64,000 bases of DNA from Pseudomonas putida (GTDB taxonomy: Bacteria > Pseudomonadota > Gammaproteobacteria > Pseudomonadales > Pseudomonadaceae): NCBI RefSeq assembly GCF_005080685.1, contig NZ_CP039371.1, forward strand, positions 3,410,001 through 3,474,000. The letters are read 5' to 3'. The number at the start of each line of letters is the position of its first letter. Positions within the stretch are counted from its first letter, which is position 1. Position numbers and translations under genes: made by a program. Under the pieces are notes generated by a model, which was not told the DNA's origin, made no database searches, and worked only from the letters and a program-made list of their open reading frames with translations. This document shows, one piece after another, positions 47,533 to 55,649 of the stretch.

Positions 47533-48061
47533 AACCTCAAGCTTTCCACCCCATCGCACGCCTGCTGCATTGGTTGATGGCGCTGTCGATCCTGGCCATG
47601 CTGTTCATCGGTGTCAGCATGGTCGGCGACCTCTCGCCCCGCCATACCTGGCTACTGCCCTTGCACAAGGCCATCGGCCTGGGGCTGTTGGTGCTGGTCC
47701 TGGCGCGTATCGCCCTGCGCCTGACCCTGCCCCATCCGCCGCTACCTGCGGACCTGCCTGCCGTGCAACGATGGGCAGCGGGCGCCTCGCACCTGCTGTT
47801 GTATGGCTTGATGCTGGCCATGCCGCTGCTCGGCTGGGCGATGTTGTCTGCCGGCGGCTACCCCCGCCCGCTGCAACTCCCTGCCATCGCCCCCACGACT
47901 TGCAGTTGTATGCCATGCTGCGCCAAGCGCATGGCTGGGCCGGCTACCTGTTGTTCGCCACCATTCTCGTTCACCTGGGCGCGGCGCTGATGCACGCGTG
48001 GGTGCGCCGGGACGGGGTGATGCGCAGCATGTGGCCAGGGCCGCTGCGACGCAGCGAATAG
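47529..48061 (+). pseudogene. Cytochrome b561, frameshifted
   Basis: Four-helix inner-membrane di-heme b cytochrome, probably passing quinol electrons to the catalase-like partner. The first ~120 residues (MKPQAFHPIARLLHWLMALSI, HKAIGLGLLVLVLARIALRL) are in one frame. The rest (HDLQLYAMLRQAHGWAGYLL, ILVHLGAALMHAW) is in another, with heme histidines in both parts. The break is at the five-C run 47890-47894; one extra C restores LPAIAP-HDLQLYAML and a 177-residue protein. The overlap with the preceding stop shows it was co-translated. Sequence error is the likelier cause. Confidence 0.85.
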
Positions 48062-48118
48062 CGATGCTCGACAAACGATAAAAATTCTCATTAAGCTGCC
48101 AGGTCTTCAGAAGCTGCC

Positions 48119-49332
48119 ATGGATCGCCCGATGAACGTTGCCCAGGACCCTGCCAAGCTGTCCGCCACCCGCCTGGACTTGCGTCCGCTGCTGTTGGCGA
48201 ACATGGCTTGCACCATGTCGATGATGGCATTCGTTGCGCTCATCGGCCCGATCGCCCGCCTGCTCGGCATGGCCACCTGGCAAGCCGGCGCCGCGGTCAC
48301 CGTGGCCGGCGTGGTCTGGGTTTTGCTCGCCAGGCCTTGGGCCGGGCGGCCGACCGGCTTGGGCGGCGGCGCATCCTGTTGCTGGGCAGTGCCGGTTTCA
48401 CCGTGGCCTATTGGCTGATGTGCCTGTTCATCGAAGGTGCCCTTCGCTGGCTGCCTGGGGCGACCTTGGCGTTCGTGGGCTTGATGCTCGCGCGAGGCTG
48501 CATCGGCGCGTTTTATGCCGCGATCCCTGTGGCATGCAATGCCCTGATCGCCGATCACGTCGAGCCGCAGCGGCGTGCCCGGGCCATGGCCTCGCTGGGC
48601 GCAGCCAACGCGGTCGGCTTGGTGGTCGGGCCAGCGCTGGCCGCGTTGCTGGCGCGCCACAGCCTGAGCCTGCCGTTCCATGTGATGTCACTGCTGCCGG
48701 CCGGCGCGTTCATCTGCTTGCTGTTCACGCTCAAGCCACAGCCCCTGCCGCATAGCCATGCGCCCTCCCCGGTGCACCTGGGCGACCCGCGCCTGCGCCG
48801 GCCATTGCTGGTGGCCTTCAGTGCCATGCTGGCGGTAACGGTGTCGCAGATCGTGGTCGGTTTCTTCGCCCTCGACCGCCTGCAGTTGGGGCCGGCCCAG
48901 GCCGCGCAAACTGCCGGCATCGCCCTGACCACGGTAGGCGTAGCGCTGATCCTGGCGCAGGTTCTGCTGCGCCGGCTGGAATGGCCACCGCTGAAGATGA
49001 TCCGGGTCGGCGCCAGCGTTTCCGCCCTGGGCTTCGCGTGTGGTGCCCTGGCCACGTCCGCGCCCTGGTTGTGGGGATGCTATTTCGTTGCCGCCGCCGG
49101 CATGGGCTTCGTCTTCCCGGCCTTTTCCGCGCTGGCCGCCAACGCCATGCAAGCCAACGAGCAAGGCGCCACGGCCGGCTCGATCGGCGCAGCTCAGGGC
49201 ATGGGCGCAGTGATAGGGCCGCTGACCGGAACCCTGGTCTATGCCCTCGACCCACGCCTGCCCTTCCTGGCCGTGGCCGTGCTGTTGCTGCTGGTCGGGC
49301 TATGGCCGATGCCGCGCGACAAACGTGCCTGA
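48119..49332 (+). pseudogene. MFS transporter, frameshifted
   Basis: Twelve-helix major facilitator permease, about 404 residues when repaired. The N-terminal frame runs to VVWVLLARPW. The remaining frame continues GRAADRLGRRRILLLGSAGF, which is the MFS loop 2-3 motif (G-x-x-x-D-R-x-G-R-R). The break lies at GGG 48339-48341; adding one G joins them. The C-terminal half has the second repeat, ending ALLLLVGLWPMPRDKRA. A start at 48131 (MNVAQDPAKL) is equally possible. The substrate is unknown. Sequence error is likelier than decay, since both halves keep perfect coding bias. Confidence 0.85.
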
Positions 49333-49428
49333 GAAGCACAGCGCGCAAGCGAGCAGAGTGTGTTTTAATGCGTCGCCCATTATTTTTGACACCTCTGACA
49401 ACCATTCTTTTTTGACACCAAGGCGGCT

Positions 49429-49974
49429 ATGGACACGGGGACACGACTCAAACTGGTGCGTGAGCGCAACAACCTCTCCCAGCGGGAACTCGCCCGCCGC
49501 AGTGGGCTGACCAACTCGACCATTTCGCAGATCGAGCAGAACCGCGTCAGCCCATCGGTCAGTTCGCTGAAAAAGCTGCTCGAAGGCATCCCCATGACCC
49601 TGGCGGAGTTCTTCAGCTTCGATGAGCCGGTGCGCGAGGAGCGTTTCGTGTTCCGCGCCAGTGAACAGCCGGACCTCGGTCGCAACGGCCTACGCATGTT
49701 GCTGGTCGGTGCCAGCGTCGAGGCGCGGCAGATGCGCATGCTGCGCGAGCTTTACGCACCAGGGGCCGACTCGGGCGAACCTATCGTCCACGCCGAAGGC
49801 GAGGAATGCGGCCTGGTGACCCGGGGCACGGTCGAATTGTGGGTCGACGGCCAGGTCAGCGTGCTGAACTCCGGTGACGGCTACTATATCCCCACTACCC
49901 TGCCGCACAGCTTCAAGAACATCGGCCCCGACGAGGCCGAGATCATCAGCGCCAACACCCCGGCCAATTTCTGA
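49429..49974 (+). CDS. XRE-cupin transcriptional regulator (PuuR-like)
   Basis: Regulator of 181 residues: an N-terminal HTH_3 domain (~7-62, LVRERNNLSQRELARRSGLTNSTISQIEQNRVSPS) and a C-terminal cupin (~105-178, HAEGEECGLVTRGTVELWV, GDGYYIPTTLPHSFKN). This is the architecture of PuuR and related polyamine or amino-acid regulators. It follows an AT-rich gap after the MFS gene. No puu or polyamine catabolic genes are adjacent, so the target is unknown. Confidence 0.9.
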   Translation: MDTGTRLKLVRERNNLSQRELARRSGLTNSTISQIEQNRVSPSVSSLKKLLEGIPMTLAEFFSFDEPVREERFVFRASEQPDLGRNGLRMLLVGASVEARQMRMLRELYAPGADSGEPIVHAEGEECGLVTRGTVELWVDGQVSVLNSGDGYYIPTTLPHSFKNIGPDEAEIISANTPANF

Positions 49975-49988
49975 CCGTAGCCGGCCCG

Positions 49989-50582
49989 ATGAGGCACCTG
50001 CTCCTGCTGGCCGGCCTGCTGCTGGCACCACCGGCGCCGGCCGAACAGGCCTGCCCCGCTGGCCAATACCCGGTGTGCCTGCTGGGCTGTTTCTGCGCCC
50101 CGATCGATCCAGGCCAGGCCGGACAGGTGCTCAAGGATGTCGAGGTGATGGCCTCGGCCAGTCTGGCCTATGCCCTGCGCCAGGCCCGCGACCAGGCGAA
50201 CGCCTTGGGCAGCGAACCGATTCCCCTGCACATACGTGCCCAGCTCGAGCCGTGGTACGACTTCGCCGTGCTCGACGCAGCGCGTTACCGGGTAGGAGAC
50301 GAGCAACAGCTCAGCGCGGCCAATGCCATGCTGCAGAACCCGGATGTGAATGCAGTGACCTTGATCGACACCATCGTGTTTCGCCATGCCGGCGATGCCG
50401 AAGACAACGTGGCGCTGTGGGCCCATGAGCTCAAGCATGTCCAGCAGTACCAGGAACTGGGCGTGGAGGAGTTTGCCCGGCGCTACACCCGCGACTACCA
50501 AGCGCTGGAGGGGCCGGCCTATGCGATCGAGGCCGAGGTGCGAAAGGCGTTGCGCGAGCGTGCTTCAGGGCAGGCGCGCTAG
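49989..50582 (+). CDS. Secreted DUF4157-like putative metallopeptidase
   Basis: Exported protein of 197 residues with a signal peptide (~1-18, RHLLLLAGLLLAPPAPAEQ) and five cysteines in the next 20 residues (ACPAGQYPVCLLGCFCAP), a possible disulfide or lipid-linked region. Near residue 140 is LWAHELKHVQQYQELGVEEFARRYTRDY, which fits the HExxH-like HELKH zinc motif and trailing Tyr/Glu of DUF4157 proteins. Activity is untested for this family. It follows the XRE-cupin gene by 14 bp on the same strand. Confidence 0.7.
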   Translation: MRHLLLLAGLLLAPPAPAEQACPAGQYPVCLLGCFCAPIDPGQAGQVLKDVEVMASASLAYALRQARDQANALGSEPIPLHIRAQLEPWYDFAVLDAARYRVGDEQQLSAANAMLQNPDVNAVTLIDTIVFRHAGDAEDNVALWAHELKHVQQYQELGVEEFARRYTRDYQALEGPAYAIEAEVRKALRERASGQAR

Positions 50583-50611
50583 GCGCGGCCTGCCATTTCG
50601 CCGGAGCGGGT

Positions 50612-51607
50612 CTAGCGGGACGCAGCGGTCGCCTGCTCGACCGGCTCCTCACGGCTGGCGTAGCGTTGCGCCAGCACCGCGCAGACCATCAACTGGATCT
50701 GATGGAACAGCATCAACGGCAAGATCATCGCGCCGATACCACTGCCCACGAACAATACCTGCGCCATCGGCACCCCGGTTGCCAAGCTCTTCTTGGAGCC
50801 GGCGAACAGGATGGTGATGCGATCTTCGAGGCTGAAGCCAAACAACTTGCCGAGCAACCGGGTGCCGAACAGCACCACTGCCAACAGGATGCCGCAGACA
50901 GCGAACAGGCCTGCCAGGTGCTGGGGCGACACCGTGTGCCACAAGCCAGTGACCACCGCTTCGCTGAATGCGGTATAGACCACCAGCAGGATCGACCCCT
51001 GATCGACCAGCTTCAGCCAGCGGGCGTTCTGCTTGACCCAGGCACCGATCCAGCGCCGTGCGATCTGCCCGGCCACGAACGGTACCAGCAGCTGCAAGGT
51101 GATCTTCAGCACGGCGTCCAGGCCGGAACCTGTATCACCCGCAGCGCCCAGCAACATCATCACCAGCAATGGCGTGAGGAAAATGCCGATCAGGCTGGAG
51201 GCGGCAGCGCTGCAAATGGCAGCCGGTACGTTGCCGCGTGCCAACGAAGTGAAGGCGATGGCCGACTGCACCGTGGCTGGCAAGGCGCACAGGTAGAGAA
51301 TACCGAGGTACAACTCGTTACCCACCAGCGGCACGAACAGCGGCTTGAATGCCATGCCCAGCAACGGGAACAACACGAAGGTGCAGGAGAACACCAGCAG
51401 GTGCAGACGCCAGTGCCCGGCCCCGGCAATGATGGCTTCACGCGACAGCTTGGCACCGTGCAGGAAGAACAGCAGGCCGATCGCCAGGTTGGTCAGCCAG
51501 CCGAAATACACCGCGCCATCGCCCGAACAAGGCAACACGGTGGCGATCGCTACCACGCTAAGCAAGGCCAAAGTGAAGTTGTCGAACAACATGCGCACAT
51601 ACTTCAT
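50612..51607 (-). CDS. Bile acid:sodium symporter-family transporter (YfeH-like)
   Basis: Inner-membrane BASS-superfamily carrier of 331 residues with about 9-10 helices. It contains LAIGLLFFLHGAKLSREAI, LCALPATVQSAIAFTSLARGNVPAAICSAAASS and AGSKKSLATGVPMAQVLF, the conserved crossover segments. The ATG at 51607 follows GATGGAAAC; the frame extending to 51874 runs into the beta-lactamase promoter and is rejected. The substrate is unknown; YfeH-type members are poorly characterised. Confidence 0.9.
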   Translation of the reverse strand: MKYVRMLFDNFTLALLSVVAIATVLPCSGDGAVYFGWLTNLAIGLLFFLHGAKLSREAIIAGAGHWRLHLLVFSCTFVLFPLLGMAFKPLFVPLVGNELYLGILYLCALPATVQSAIAFTSLARGNVPAAICSAAASSLIGIFLTPLLVMMLLGAAGDTGSGLDAVLKITLQLLVPFVAGQIARRWIGAWVKQNARWLKLVDQGSILLVVYTAFSEAVVTGLWHTVSPQHLAGLFAVCGILLAVVLFGTRLLGKLFGFSLEDRITILFAGSKKSLATGVPMAQVLFVGSGIGAMILPLMLFHQIQLMVCAVLAQRYASREEPVEQATAASR

Positions 51608-51722
51608 AACAGTTTCCATCTTGTTGTTGTCCAAAACGCGACGATAACGTCTAACGCTGATTCCTGCTAACGCTAGAGCCCCCACCGGTATCGCCCAACG
51701 GACACCCGCGCAAGGACCGATC

Positions 51723-52859
51723 ATGTCACTGACCCGCCTCACCCTGACCCTGCTGGCCCTGGCCAGCCCCTTGGCGCAGGCCGCCGACGCGCTGCAAGCC
51801 CAGGTCGACCAGATCATCGAGCCACTGATGAAAGCCGAAGGCATAGCCGGCATGGCCGTGGCGGTGTACGCCAACGGCCAGTCGCATTACTTCAGCTACG
51901 GCGTGGCCAGCAAACGCGAGCGCACGCCAGTGAGCGCCGACACGCTGTTCGAGGTCGGTTCACTGAGCAAGACCTACACTGCCACGCTCGCCGCGCTGGC
52001 CAGCGCCGAGGGCGAACTCGACCTGTACGCTCCCGCCGAACGCTACCAACCCGCTCTTGCCGGCAGCGCATTGGGCAAGGCCAGCGTGTTGGAGCTCGGG
52101 GCCTATAGCGCCGACTGCCTGCCCCTGCAGTTTCCCGAGCCAGTGCACACCGACGAGCAAGCCCTGGCATTCTTGCGCCAATGGCAGGCAAAGGCTGCGC
52201 CTGGCACCCAGCGCTGCTACTCCAACCCCAGCCTCGGGTTGTTCGGCGACCTGGCCGCCCGCGCCAGCAAACAGCCCTTCGCCGACCTGATGACCCAGGG
52301 CCTGCTCCCGCGAATGGGCTTGCGGCATACCTACCTGGAGGTCCCGGCCAACGCCCAGGGCCTCTACGCACAGGGCTACGATGCGCAGAATCGTCCCGTA
52401 CGCGTGAGCCCAGGTCCTTTCGCCGATGCCGCCTATGGCATCAAGACCAGCGCCCGCGACCTGCTGCGCTACGCCCGTCTGCACATGCAGCCGGCCGAGT
52501 TGGCTCCAGCACTTCGCAGGGCCGTGGCCATCACCCAGCAGGGCTACTTCGAGGTAGGCGCGATGACCCAGGGCCTGGGCTGGGAGCGCTATCCCTACCC
52601 CGCTTCGCTGCAAACGCTGATCGACGGCAACGGCGCGCGAATGGTCCGCGAACCGCAGGCCACCCACCGCCTGGATCCGGCGCTGCCGCGCCTGCCAGCG
52701 GCCTGGTACAACAAAACGGGGTCTACCAACGGTTTCGGGGCCTACGTGGCGTTCGTTCCTGCCGAAGACAAGGCGATCATCCTGCTGGCGAACCGCAATT
52801 TCCCCAACGAAGCGAGGGTGCGCGCCGCCTACCAGATCCTTTCCGAAACCGGTCGATGA
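51723..52859 (+). CDS. ampC: Class C beta-lactamase
   Basis: Periplasmic serine beta-lactamase of 378 residues. The signal peptide ends near AQA-A21. Catalytic motifs are S80-L-S-K83 in VGSLSKTYTATLA, the tyrosine motif YSN in RCYSNPSLGLFG, and KTG in WYNKTGSTNGFGAYVAF. Length and order fit AmpC cephalosporinases. No ampR lies beside it; it is divergent from the BASS transporter. Some related proteins are esterases, but KTG plus YSN favours a true beta-lactamase. Confidence 0.92.
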   Translation: MSLTRLTLTLLALASPLAQAADALQAQVDQIIEPLMKAEGIAGMAVAVYANGQSHYFSYGVASKRERTPVSADTLFEVGSLSKTYTATLAALASAEGELDLYAPAERYQPALAGSALGKASVLELGAYSADCLPLQFPEPVHTDEQALAFLRQWQAKAAPGTQRCYSNPSLGLFGDLAARASKQPFADLMTQGLLPRMGLRHTYLEVPANAQGLYAQGYDAQNRPVRVSPGPFADAAYGIKTSARDLLRYARLHMQPAELAPALRRAVAITQQGYFEVGAMTQGLGWERYPYPASLQTLIDGNGARMVREPQATHRLDPALPRLPAAWYNKTGSTNGFGAYVAFVPAEDKAIILLANRNFPNEARVRAAYQILSETGR

Positions 52860-52920
52860 GCAGCCTCCGTTAGGATTGTCCGACACGATGTAGTGCCAAA
52901 AAATATTCACTACAAAACTG

Positions 52921-53157
52921 TTGACGACGCTGATCGGCCTTGGGCATGATGAGGCCGTCTCCCCGATCGGGAGCGGTGGCAAGGGTGTTCCAGACGGCCT
53001 GCGCGGTAACGCAGGCCGTCCGTGGAGAGGGAAACTGTCCAAAAGGCAGCGTGAGAAAGCCCCTGTTGCGATGCTGCTGTAGCAGCCTAGGTAGTGCGCT
53101 ACACCGTGCTAGCGCCAACTGTGAAAAATCAACAACGACTGAGTAATAGGGGCTTAT
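52921..53157 (+). promoter_or_regulatory. Structured leader with candidate promoter before the gene at 53158
   Basis: A sigma-70-like pair (TTGACG 52921-52926, CATGAT 52945-52950, spacer 18) precedes a stretch rich in self-complementarity. Segment AGACGGCCT (52992-53000) can pair with AGGCCGTCT (52952-52960), or, as GACGGCCTGCG, with CGCAGGCCGTC (53010-53020); the two are mutually exclusive. Further stems are at 53073-53086 and 53096-53115. AAGCCCCT (53057-53064) is exactly complementary to AGGGGCTT (53148-53155), which covers the Shine-Dalgarno sequence. It looks like a riboswitch or similar leader, but no known class was recognised. Confidence 0.5.
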
Positions 53158-53490
53158 ATGATGAACTTGAACAACAATCCCACGATCGACCAACTGGCCC
53201 AGCTGTTCGCCGTTCGCAAGGACAGCCTGGACGACCACCTGCTGTGGGTCAGCCAAACCGGCGAAGTGCGCCTCGACCGCCTTCCGCCCAACACCATCGA
53301 AGACGAATTCGAAGAGCACCTGCCCAGCATGCGTGCGCGCTTCAAGGTCTACCGCCGTGGCCAGGGCTACGTCGGCAAGAAGGCCGCCGCCGACACCGAG
53401 TTCGTCGGTCGCGTCCTGCAGACCCTGCAACAAGAATGGCCCGCCGCCCGTGAGCGGCAGGCAGTCAAGGTGATCGAACCGCTCAACTGA
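53158..53490 (+). CDS. Conserved small protein of unknown function
   Basis: Soluble 110-residue protein, no signal peptide or membrane helix, slightly acidic in the middle (TIEDEFEEHLPSM) and basic afterwards (RARFKVYRRGQGYVGKKAA). I do not recognise a characterised family. The start ATG-ATG at 53158 follows AGGGG at good spacing, and that site can be masked by the leader. It ends at a strong terminator, so it is a monocistronic unit with an unusually long, structured 5' leader. Compact size and good coding bias support a real gene. Confidence 0.75.
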   Translation: MMNLNNNPTIDQLAQLFAVRKDSLDDHLLWVSQTGEVRLDRLPPNTIEDEFEEHLPSMRARFKVYRRGQGYVGKKAAADTEFVGRVLQTLQQEWPAARERQAVKVIEPLN

Positions 53491-53510
53491 GTGGCCTCAC
53501 CCGCACTTGA

Positions 53511-53537
53511 GCCCGGCCGGCAACGGCCGGGCTTTTT
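53511..53537 (+). terminator. Rho-independent terminator after the 53158 gene
   Basis: Stem GCCCGGCCG / CGGCCGGGC with a GCAA-type tetraloop and the T-run TTTTT. The last T base touches the stop codon of the convergent gene ending at 53537. Confidence 0.93.
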
Positions 53538-53842
53538 CATGCCCGCAAGCGCGGTGCCGCCCGCTCCGGCAGGGCAATTGCACCCGTCGCCAGGGCACGG
53601 GCGCGATCGACGCCCCACACCAATGCCCGAGTCATGGTCTCGCCCGGGCGAGAGCGGTAGTACTCCTCCACCAGGGCCTTGCCATCCTGGCCGTACAAGC
53701 CGAGGAACAATTGCGTAGCCCCCAGCCGCGACAAACGCACCTGTACATCGAAGGTGGTGCCGTCGCTCAGTGCTTCATCATGGCTGCGGCTGTGCAGATG
53801 GGCGTCCGCCCACTGCCAATAGGTCTCTTCCCTGACGCGCAT
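53537..53842 (-). CDS. Conserved small protein of unknown function
   Basis: 101-residue soluble protein beginning MRVREETYWQWADAHLHSRSHDE. It has alternating strand-like stretches (TTFDVQVRLSRLGATQLFLGLY) and a C-terminal helix (TMTRALVWGVDRARALATGA). The ATG at 53842 follows AAAGGAGG at 10-base spacing; the longer frame to 53941 has no ribosome binding site. No family is recognised. The preceding spacer holds a MITE-like element, so its promoter must lie between the element and the gene or inside it. Confidence 0.65.
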   Translation of the reverse strand: MRVREETYWQWADAHLHSRSHDEALSDGTTFDVQVRLSRLGATQLFLGLYGQDGKALVEEYYRSRPGETMTRALVWGVDRARALATGAIALPERAAPRLRA

Positions 53843-53954
53843 GGATAACAATCCTCCTTTGCCGAATTGCCGCGCAAGGATTCCATAAGCGCCTGGTTTG
53901 AGCGAGGGCAAAGCGACGTTGCCATGAGCAGGATCAAACAATTCCTACAAAAAA

Positions 53955-54158
53955 CCCGCCAGACGGCCTAATGCTGTTCACTTAAAGAATGCTGGGGCCG
54001 CCTTGCGGCCCATCGCGACACAAGGCCGCTCCCACATTGTCCGTGCTTGCCCTGTAGATGGGGGCTTTCACGGTCATTGTGGGAGCGGCCTTGTGTCGCG
54101 ATGGGCTGCGCAGCAGCCCCGGCATTCTTGAGTGAACAGCACTACGCCGCCTGGCGGG
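53955..54158 (-). terminator. Split rho-independent terminator of the 54171 gene, interrupted by a MITE-like insertion
   Basis: On the minus strand the arms CCCGCCAGGCGGC (54158-54046 side, bases 54046-54058 excluded; true arm 54146-54158) and GCCGTCTGGCGGG (53955-53967) pair with one mismatch and are followed by TTTTTTGTAGG. They would form a normal terminator for the small gene ending at 54171, but a 176-bp element occupies the loop. Confidence 0.65.
53969..54144. mobile_element. MITE-like element, copy 2
   Basis: 176-bp copy of the element at 36011-36199. The ends TAATGCTGTTCACTTAA and TTGAGTGAACAGCACTA pair with two mismatches. The inside carries the same REP-like arms (GACACAAGGCCGCTCCCACA) and the shared block TTTCACGGTCATTGTGGGAG. 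No clear target duplication is seen. It is shorter than copy 1 by loss of bases near the left end. Confidence 0.78.
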
Positions 54159-54170
54159 GTGTGATGAGTG

Positions 54171-54359
54171 TCAACGTTTCTGTGGTATGCGGGGAGTGAA
54201 GCGGCCCTTCTTCGCGCGTTGCAGGTACGCAGGCAGTAGCTGCTGCGATTCGTCCAGCGTCATGTGGGCGAAGCCCAGCCGGTAGGCGGCCTGACCGCAA
54301 CGAACCTGGCTGTTGATCGGGAATGCGTCGTTCATGTCTTCGTAAAAGGACTCGCTCAT
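54171..54359 (-). CDS. Small conserved protein of unknown function
   Basis: 62-residue protein MSESFYEDMNDAFPINSQVR, acidic at the N terminus and basic at the C terminus (RAKKGRFTPRIPQKR). The start follows a GGAGGGAGACAGGGC stretch, a strong ribosome binding site. Unknown family; strong RBS and a dedicated terminator support expression. Confidence 0.65.
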   Translation of the reverse strand: MSESFYEDMNDAFPINSQVRCGQAAYRLGFAHMTLDESQQLLPAYLQRAKKGRFTPRIPQKR

Positions 54360-54519
54360 GCCCTGTCTCCCTCCAGCGGCGGTCCTGCCGGCAACCAGAT
54401 CGGCTGCCTGAAAGAACGGGACCGGTGAAGTGAGACTAGCCGGTCATTTGCAGACTACCCGGGCAAATCCCCCCGCAACCGACCAGTGGCCGCACGCCGG
54501 TTGCCGGGCGAAGTCGCAG

Positions 54520-55407
54520 CTACTGCGCGCTCGCTGCGCGCAGTCGCTGGCCCAGCTTGGGCCCGAACACGTTGACCAGCAGGCCGGCCATCACCAACAA
54601 GGCACCCCAGCCCTGCATTGGCGTCAGGCGCTCGCCCAGCAGCCAGGCCGAGGAGCTCAGGCCAATCACCGGCACCAGCAGCGAGAACGGTGCGACCTTG
54701 CCGGCCGGGTGGCGCGACAGCAACTTGCTCCACAGGCTATAGCCAAGCATGGTGGCGACGAATGCCAGGTAGGCCAAGGCCAGGATCGAACTCCAGCTGA
54801 TGTGGGCAAGGGCCTGGCCGATGCGCTCGGGGCCTTCCAGCCACCACGACAGCGCCAGGAACGGCAGCGGCGGAATCAAGCCGCCCCAGATCACCAGGGC
54901 CACCAGGTTCACCGAGCCAAAACGGCGGGTGATGATGTTGCCCATCCCCCACATGGCCCCGCCACACAGGGTCAGCAGCAAGGCCACGAACGGCACATGG
55001 CCGCTGTCCTCGCTGCCGATCAGCGCCAGGCCACTGGCCGCCACCAGCAAGCCCAGCACGCTGGCCAGGCGCAGACGCTCGCCGAGAAACAATGCGGCAA
55101 AGCCCAGGGTGAAGAACGCCTGTGACTGCAGCACCAACGAGGCCAGTCCAGGCGGCATACCGCTGTACATGGCCTGGAACAGGAAGGCGAACTGACCCAG
55201 CGAGATGGTCGCGCCGTAGGCGATCAGCCAGCGCCACGGCAGGTTCGGCCGCTTCACCAGAAAGATCGCCGGAAAAGCGACCAGCATGAATCGCAGCGCG
55301 CCCAGCAGCATCGGCGGCAGACCGTCGAGACCGACCTTGATCACCACGAAATTGACTCCCCACGCGATGATCACCACCAGCGCGATCAGCAGGTCCTTGA
55401 GCGGCAT
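54520..55407 (-). CDS. EamA-family (DMT) permease
   Basis: Inner-membrane drug/metabolite transporter of 295 residues with ten helices in two EamA repeats (ALVVIIAWGVNFVVIKVGLDG at the start of repeat 1; LCGGAMWGMGNIITRRFG at the start of repeat 2). Members such as EamA and YedA export amino acids or cysteine-pathway compounds. The ATG at 55407 (MPLKDLLIAL) fits the family; upstream frame to 55482 lacks a ribosome binding site. Substrate unknown. Confidence 0.88.
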   Translation of the reverse strand: MPLKDLLIALVVIIAWGVNFVVIKVGLDGLPPMLLGALRFMLVAFPAIFLVKRPNLPWRWLIAYGATISLGQFAFLFQAMYSGMPPGLASLVLQSQAFFTLGFAALFLGERLRLASVLGLLVAASGLALIGSEDSGHVPFVALLLTLCGGAMWGMGNIITRRFGSVNLVALVIWGGLIPPLPFLALSWWLEGPERIGQALAHISWSSILALAYLAFVATMLGYSLWSKLLSRHPAGKVAPFSLLVPVIGLSSSAWLLGERLTPMQGWGALLVMAGLLVNVFGPKLGQRLRAASAQ

Positions 55408-55649
55408 TGCAGCATCCTTTTTCCAGGCTTCGAGACATATTTCGTTACAGCATAAGGGTATTCCCGGACGGGCGACCAGCACAGTTACCGACCAGCCTTG
55501 CGCAACAGTCCGCTGTTATGGCCAACGTCTGCGATTGCTGACGCCAGCGCGATGCACGCTTTGCATTTGCCCTGGCCACCGAACCCGTGGCATAGATGGC
55601 GGTCTTGGTCTTTATGTGACTGCATCGCGCCATTGAAGGAGAACCGTGC

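Noticed and set aside
53010-53070. Cobalamin or glycine riboswitch
   Set aside because: The stretch GGAGAGGGAAACTG looked suggestive, but the conserved B12 box and glycine aptamer cores are absent.
53969-54144. 10-bp target duplication around MITE copy 2
   Set aside because: The flanking ten bases on the two sides do not match; they are instead mutually complementary arms of a hairpin.
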